7,538 nucleotides of DNA from assembly GCA_005879255.1 (NCBI GenBank), contig VBKY01000211.1, forward strand, positions 1 to 7,538, in the 5' to 3' direction. Under the pieces are notes generated by a model. The model did no database searches. It was not told the origin of the DNA and saw only the letters and a list, made by a program, of their open reading frames with translations. This document shows, piece after piece, positions 5,346-7,538 of the stretch. The DNA is from Deltaproteobacteria bacterium. GTDB taxonomy: Bacteria > Desulfobacterota_B > Binatia > UBA9968. The position numbers and the translations under genes were made by a program. How positions within the stretch are numbered: position 1 is the first letter of the stretch; every line of letters begins with the position of its first letter.

Positions 5346-6590
5346 ATGACACCGCGACCGCTCGCTGTATTCTGTTTCTCCCTGGTCTTTGCGGCGAATC
5401 CCGAAATTTATGCGCCAGTCTCTACGGCGGCAGACGATTTTAGGCCACGCGTATTCATATTGCATCCCGACGAACTGCTGCGAGCCACGGAGCGAATCCA
5501 CGGCGACGACCCTGCTTTGCTTTCCGCATTCAGTCGTCTCAAGGGCGACACGGACCGCGTCCTTGGCGGCGCCACCTATTCCGTCGTGAATAAAAAGCTC
5601 GCTCCGCCCACGAGCGATAAGCACGACTACATGAGCATAGCGCCATACTGGTGGCCCAATCCGAACACTCCGAATCGCCTTCCCTACGTGCGTCGCGACG
5701 GTGAAGTCAATCCCGAGCGCGACGCAACATCGGATCGAAAGCGTCTCGACGGTTTGGTCCAGAGCGTTAAGACTCTCGGGCTCGGCTATTTTTTCACCAG
5801 AAGAGAAGAGTACGCTGCGCACGCGGCGAAATTGCTGCGCGTCTGGTTCCTGGACGATGAAACGAAAATGAATCCGCATCTCAGATATGCCCAGGCCGTG
5901 CCCGGGCGCAATGTAAGTCGTGGCGCAGGCATCATCGAGACGCACAACTTGCCGGAGCTCATCGACGCGGTTGGGTTATTGAACGGTTCCAAGTCGTGGA
6001 CCCCAATCGATCACAAGCGGTTGCAGGATTGGTTCGAAGCGTACCTCATCTGGCTCATCGATAGCGCCGAAGGAAAAGCGGAGTCCAAGGCCCAGAACAA
6101 CCACGGCAGCTGGTACGACGTCCAAGTGGCTTCCTATGCTCTCTTCGTTGGACGTGACGAGCTCGCGAAAAAGGTCCTGGGCGAATTCCCATCCAGGCGC
6201 ATCGCCAAGCAGATCGCAGCGGACGGCCGCCAGCCGCACGAGCTGGCACGCACGCAGGCGTGGCACTATTCAATTTTCAATCTGGAAGCGCTGTTCAACG
6301 CCGCATCTATCGCAGACAAACTCGGAATCGATCTGTGGAGACAGGAGACGGCGGACAGACGTAACATCCGCAAAGCGTTGGATTGGCTGTTACCCTTTGC
6401 GACCGGCGAGAAAAAGTGGACCGACAAACAGATCTCACATTTTCAGCGGGAAATACTCGCGCCGCTGCTGCGCCGCGCGGCAATCCACTATCGGGAGCCT
6501 GCGTACGAAACGGCCATGAGTAAAATTTCCGGCATATCAACGAATCAGCGCTGGCAATTGCTCTACCCAAAGACATCCGCCGCAAAGTAG
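5346..6590 (+). CDS. Secreted alginate-lyase-family protein (polyuronate lyase)
   Basis: A 414-residue protein starting with a probable signal peptide (Arg4, hydrophobic core LAVFCFSLVFA, cleavage somewhere in residues 17-29). The mature part has the alginate-lyase (PF05426-type) hallmarks: DYMSIAPYWWPNP (94-106), YVRRDGEVNPE (114-124), QNNHGSWYD (250-258) and ELARTQAWHYSIFNLEAL (299-316). By analogy to PL5/PL38-type lyases, Asn252 (or Asn251), His253, Arg302 and Tyr308 are the likely catalytic residues, all present. The fold is an alpha/alpha toroid; the reaction is beta-elimination of a uronate-containing polysaccharide. Alginate, glucuronan or another polymer cannot be told apart from sequence. 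It acts in the periplasm or outside. It follows the ATP-grasp gene after 22 bases with no strong Shine-Dalgarno, so it is probably the third gene of that operon. Its stop codon lies inside a 28-base palindrome, suggesting the C-terminus was reset by repeat insertion. Confidence 0.88.
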   Translation: MTPRPLAVFCFSLVFAANPEIYAPVSTAADDFRPRVFILHPDELLRATERIHGDDPALLSAFSRLKGDTDRVLGGATYSVVNKKLAPPTSDKHDYMSIAPYWWPNPNTPNRLPYVRRDGEVNPERDATSDRKRLDGLVQSVKTLGLGYFFTRREEYAAHAAKLLRVWFLDDETKMNPHLRYAQAVPGRNVSRGAGIIETHNLPELIDAVGLLNGSKSWTPIDHKRLQDWFEAYLIWLIDSAEGKAESKAQNNHGSWYDVQVASYALFVGRDELAKKVLGEFPSRRIAKQIAADGRQPHELARTQAWHYSIFNLEALFNAASIADKLGIDLWRQETADRRNIRKALDWLLPFATGEKKWTDKQISHFQREILAPLLRRAAIHYREPAYETAMSKISGISTNQRWQLLYPKTSAAK

Positions 6591-6614
6591 GGGCATGGCA
6601 TGCCGTGCCCCTAC
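6587..6614. repeat. 28-base palindrome overlapping the lyase stop codon
   Basis: Bases 6587-6600 mirror 6601-6614 with a single mismatch (T6596 opposite G6605, a G-U type pair in RNA): a 14-base stem without loop, beginning GTAGGGGC and ending GCCCCTAC. It contains the TAG stop (6588-6590) of the lyase gene. No T-run follows on either strand, so it is not a classic terminator, though a stem this strong between convergent genes could pause polymerase or protect 3' ends. From general knowledge, GTAGGGGC...GCCCCTAC palindromes are dispersed repeats in many environmental bacteria. Confidence 0.85.
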
Positions 6615-6670
6615 ACTACATCATCAGAACCGATCTTTGCGCTCTATTTGTTCTTTGTGGTTGGATGAAT

Positions 6671-7222
6671 TTACTTCCTGCCGATCTTAGCGAACTCCTC
6701 GAGGAACGTTCCCGCTTTATAGTTCGGATTGATCTTCGGTTGATCGCCCTTGTAGATGATGTTTAGCTCGCCCATGTATTCTTGAATCGGCAGCGGCTTG
6801 ATGGCGAACACCATTGCAGGCTCGTCACTGGTGATGTGGTGCTGGTGCCAGACGCCTTGGCCGATGTAAAGTGTATCGCCCGGTTTCCAGTCGATGCGCT
6901 CTTCGTCCAAGATACTATACCCCTGGCCCCGCAAGACGATGATGATCGCTTCGTTGTGCTTATGCGTCACCGAATGTGAATGCGGCGGATAGATGTGGCA
7001 GTCGACTTCGATGATGCGGTTTTGAAAGCCGAACTCCTGAGACACCAGCGGTCCCATCCACACGCCATTCTGCGCTTCCCATTCCACCTTGACATCCTCT
7101 CCCTTGATCGCCTTGCGGCCCGCCTTGCGCCTGGCGATGTCCGCTTTGACACGCTCAGCTCTTGATTTGAATAACGAGCTCTTCCCTTCGAACCATTTTT
7201 CGTTGTTCTCATGATCCGCCAT
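6671..7222 (-). CDS. Cupin-domain protein
   Basis: A 183-residue single-cupin protein. After a charged helical N-terminus (about 1-45) comes the barrel. Motif 1 is HSHSVTHKHNEAIIIVLRGQG (81-101), with His87, His89 and Glu91 as likely metal ligands and two extra His (81, 83) just before. Motif 2 is GDTLYIGQGVWHQHHITSD (115-133), with His126 the expected fourth ligand. Such an intact set fits a metal-binding cupin, perhaps a dioxygenase-like enzyme of the gentisate/homogentisate type, or a sugar or small-molecule binding protein; no substrate clue is visible. The tail KINPNYKAGTFLEEFAKIG follows the barrel. Cytoplasmic. The start is well supported: AAAGGA lies eight bases upstream (7236-7231, read leftward) and a promoter sits further upstream. 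It converges on the lyase gene and is divergent from the membrane-protein gene at the right edge. Confidence 0.9.
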   Translation of the reverse strand: MADHENNEKWFEGKSSLFKSRAERVKADIARRKAGRKAIKGEDVKVEWEAQNGVWMGPLVSQEFGFQNRIIEVDCHIYPPHSHSVTHKHNEAIIIVLRGQGYSILDEERIDWKPGDTLYIGQGVWHQHHITSDEPAMVFAIKPLPIQEYMGELNIIYKGDQPKINPNYKAGTFLEEFAKIGRK

Positions 7223-7262
7223 ATCTAAAATCCTTTCTCGGCAAAATTAATTCCAAATTCTT

Positions 7263-7289
7263 GTTATATGCGGCGCTATCGCTTGTCAA
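7263..7289 (-). promoter_or_regulatory. Sigma-70-type promoter for the cupin gene
   Basis: Read leftward, TTGACA (7289-7284) is a perfect -35 hexamer and TATAAC (7268-7263) matches five of six -10 bases; the spacer is 15 bases, slightly short. Transcription would begin near 7256 and give a leader of about 34 bases, which includes the AAAGGA ribosome site. Confidence 0.6.
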
Positions 7290-7357
7290 GAAAACCAAGT
7301 CACAAAGCGCGAGCAACGAGCCTCCTCGGAAAAAAGCTCCCAGATGAGATCGGCATC

Positions 7358-7366
7358 TGTTAAAAT
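7358..7366 (+). promoter_or_regulatory. Extended -10 promoter motif for the right-edge gene
   Basis: TGT plus TAAAAT (7361-7366) is an extended -10 element. The enclosing string TCTGTTAAAAT (7356-7366) is identical to that before the peptidase gene (3218-3228). The -35 region is poor, as it is there. Transcription would begin around 7373, about 46 bases before the preferred ATG. Confidence 0.45.
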
Positions 7367-7418
7367 GCAGCCCAACGGTAAGATCAATCTATCGCGGTGG
7401 AAGGGAGTGTTCAGCAAA

Positions 7419-7538
7419 ATGGAAGTAGTGGTCATGTATTTGATCATGGGTGCCTTAGCGATATACACGCTGTACTTGACTTTTCGCGGGCGGAACGCTG
7501 GTTCGGTTGACCCCACCCTCGGCTTCTTGAACGTCGGG
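7419..7538 (+). CDS. Small membrane-anchored protein, N-terminal 40 residues (cut by window edge)
   Basis: The frame from ATG 7419 stays open to the window end. The product begins MEVVVMYLIMGALAIYTLYL: residues 4-22 form one hydrophobic membrane helix, followed by the basic TFRGRN and then a polar stretch. The Arg residues after the helix suggest the C-terminal side is cytoplasmic. No family is recognised. A purine-rich GGAAGGGAG (7399-7407) lies eleven bases upstream and may serve as ribosome site. An in-frame ATG at 7365 would add 18 residues (MQPNGKINLSRWKGVFSK), but it overlaps the -10 motif, so I prefer 7419. It is divergent from the cupin gene. Confidence 0.5.
   Translation, partial: MEVVVMYLIMGALAIYTLYLTFRGRNAGSVDPTLGFLNVG

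Noticed and set aside
6587..6614. Intrinsic terminator between the convergent lyase and cupin genes
   Set aside because: The stem is strong, but there is no T-run on either side and no loop; it fits a palindromic repeat better.
7365..7418. Alternative upstream start for the right-edge gene
   Set aside because: The ATG at 7365 lies within the predicted -10 element and lacks a ribosome site; 7419 has a purine-rich stretch upstream and starts right before the membrane helix.

Overview
The window looks like chromosome from an uncultured environmental bacterium of moderate GC (mid-50s percent by eye, an estimate). Genes on both strands are separated by gaps rich in dispersed palindromic repeats. 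I see no plasmid, phage, transposase, tRNA, rRNA or CRISPR signal. The gene mix (zinc-free quinone-oxidoreductase-like MDR enzyme, glyoxalase/extradiol-type protein, cupin, alginate-lyase-like protein) and the repeat types resemble soil or sediment lineages such as Desulfobacterota/Binatota-like, NC10 or Acidobacteria. That placement is a guess.

Layout: 1-794 holds two leftward genes: the N-terminal third or so of an MFS drug-efflux-type transporter (cut by the left edge) and, upstream of it, a 132-residue unknown protein whose C-terminal half recalls a HEPN-like helical domain. 795-1384 is a gene-free divergent spacer of 590 bases with several inverted repeats and a promoter for the next gene. 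1385-2356 is a QOR-type oxidoreductase. 2357-2604 is a spacer with a classic inverted-repeat element. 2605-3102 is a single-domain VOC protein with all three expected metal ligands.

3236-6590 is the most interesting part: a tight three-gene cluster of a putative zinc metallopeptidase (HEMGH), an ATP-grasp ligase related to D-Ala-D-Ala ligase but with an altered active-site end (ANPNPNL), and a secreted alginate-lyase-family protein. The spacings are 3 and 22 bases. An extended -10 motif sits so close to the peptidase ATG that its mRNA may be leaderless. A peptidase plus an amide-forming ATP-grasp enzyme suggests making or trimming a peptide-like or amide-linked product, and the uronate lyase hints at a link to envelope or extracellular polymer. 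Both are inferences.

6591-6670 separates convergent genes; the lyase stop codon lies inside a 28-base palindrome. 6671-7222 (leftward) is a cupin protein with a good promoter. The window ends with the first 40 codons of a small membrane-anchored protein reading rightward, preceded by the same 11-base promoter-like motif seen in front of the peptidase.
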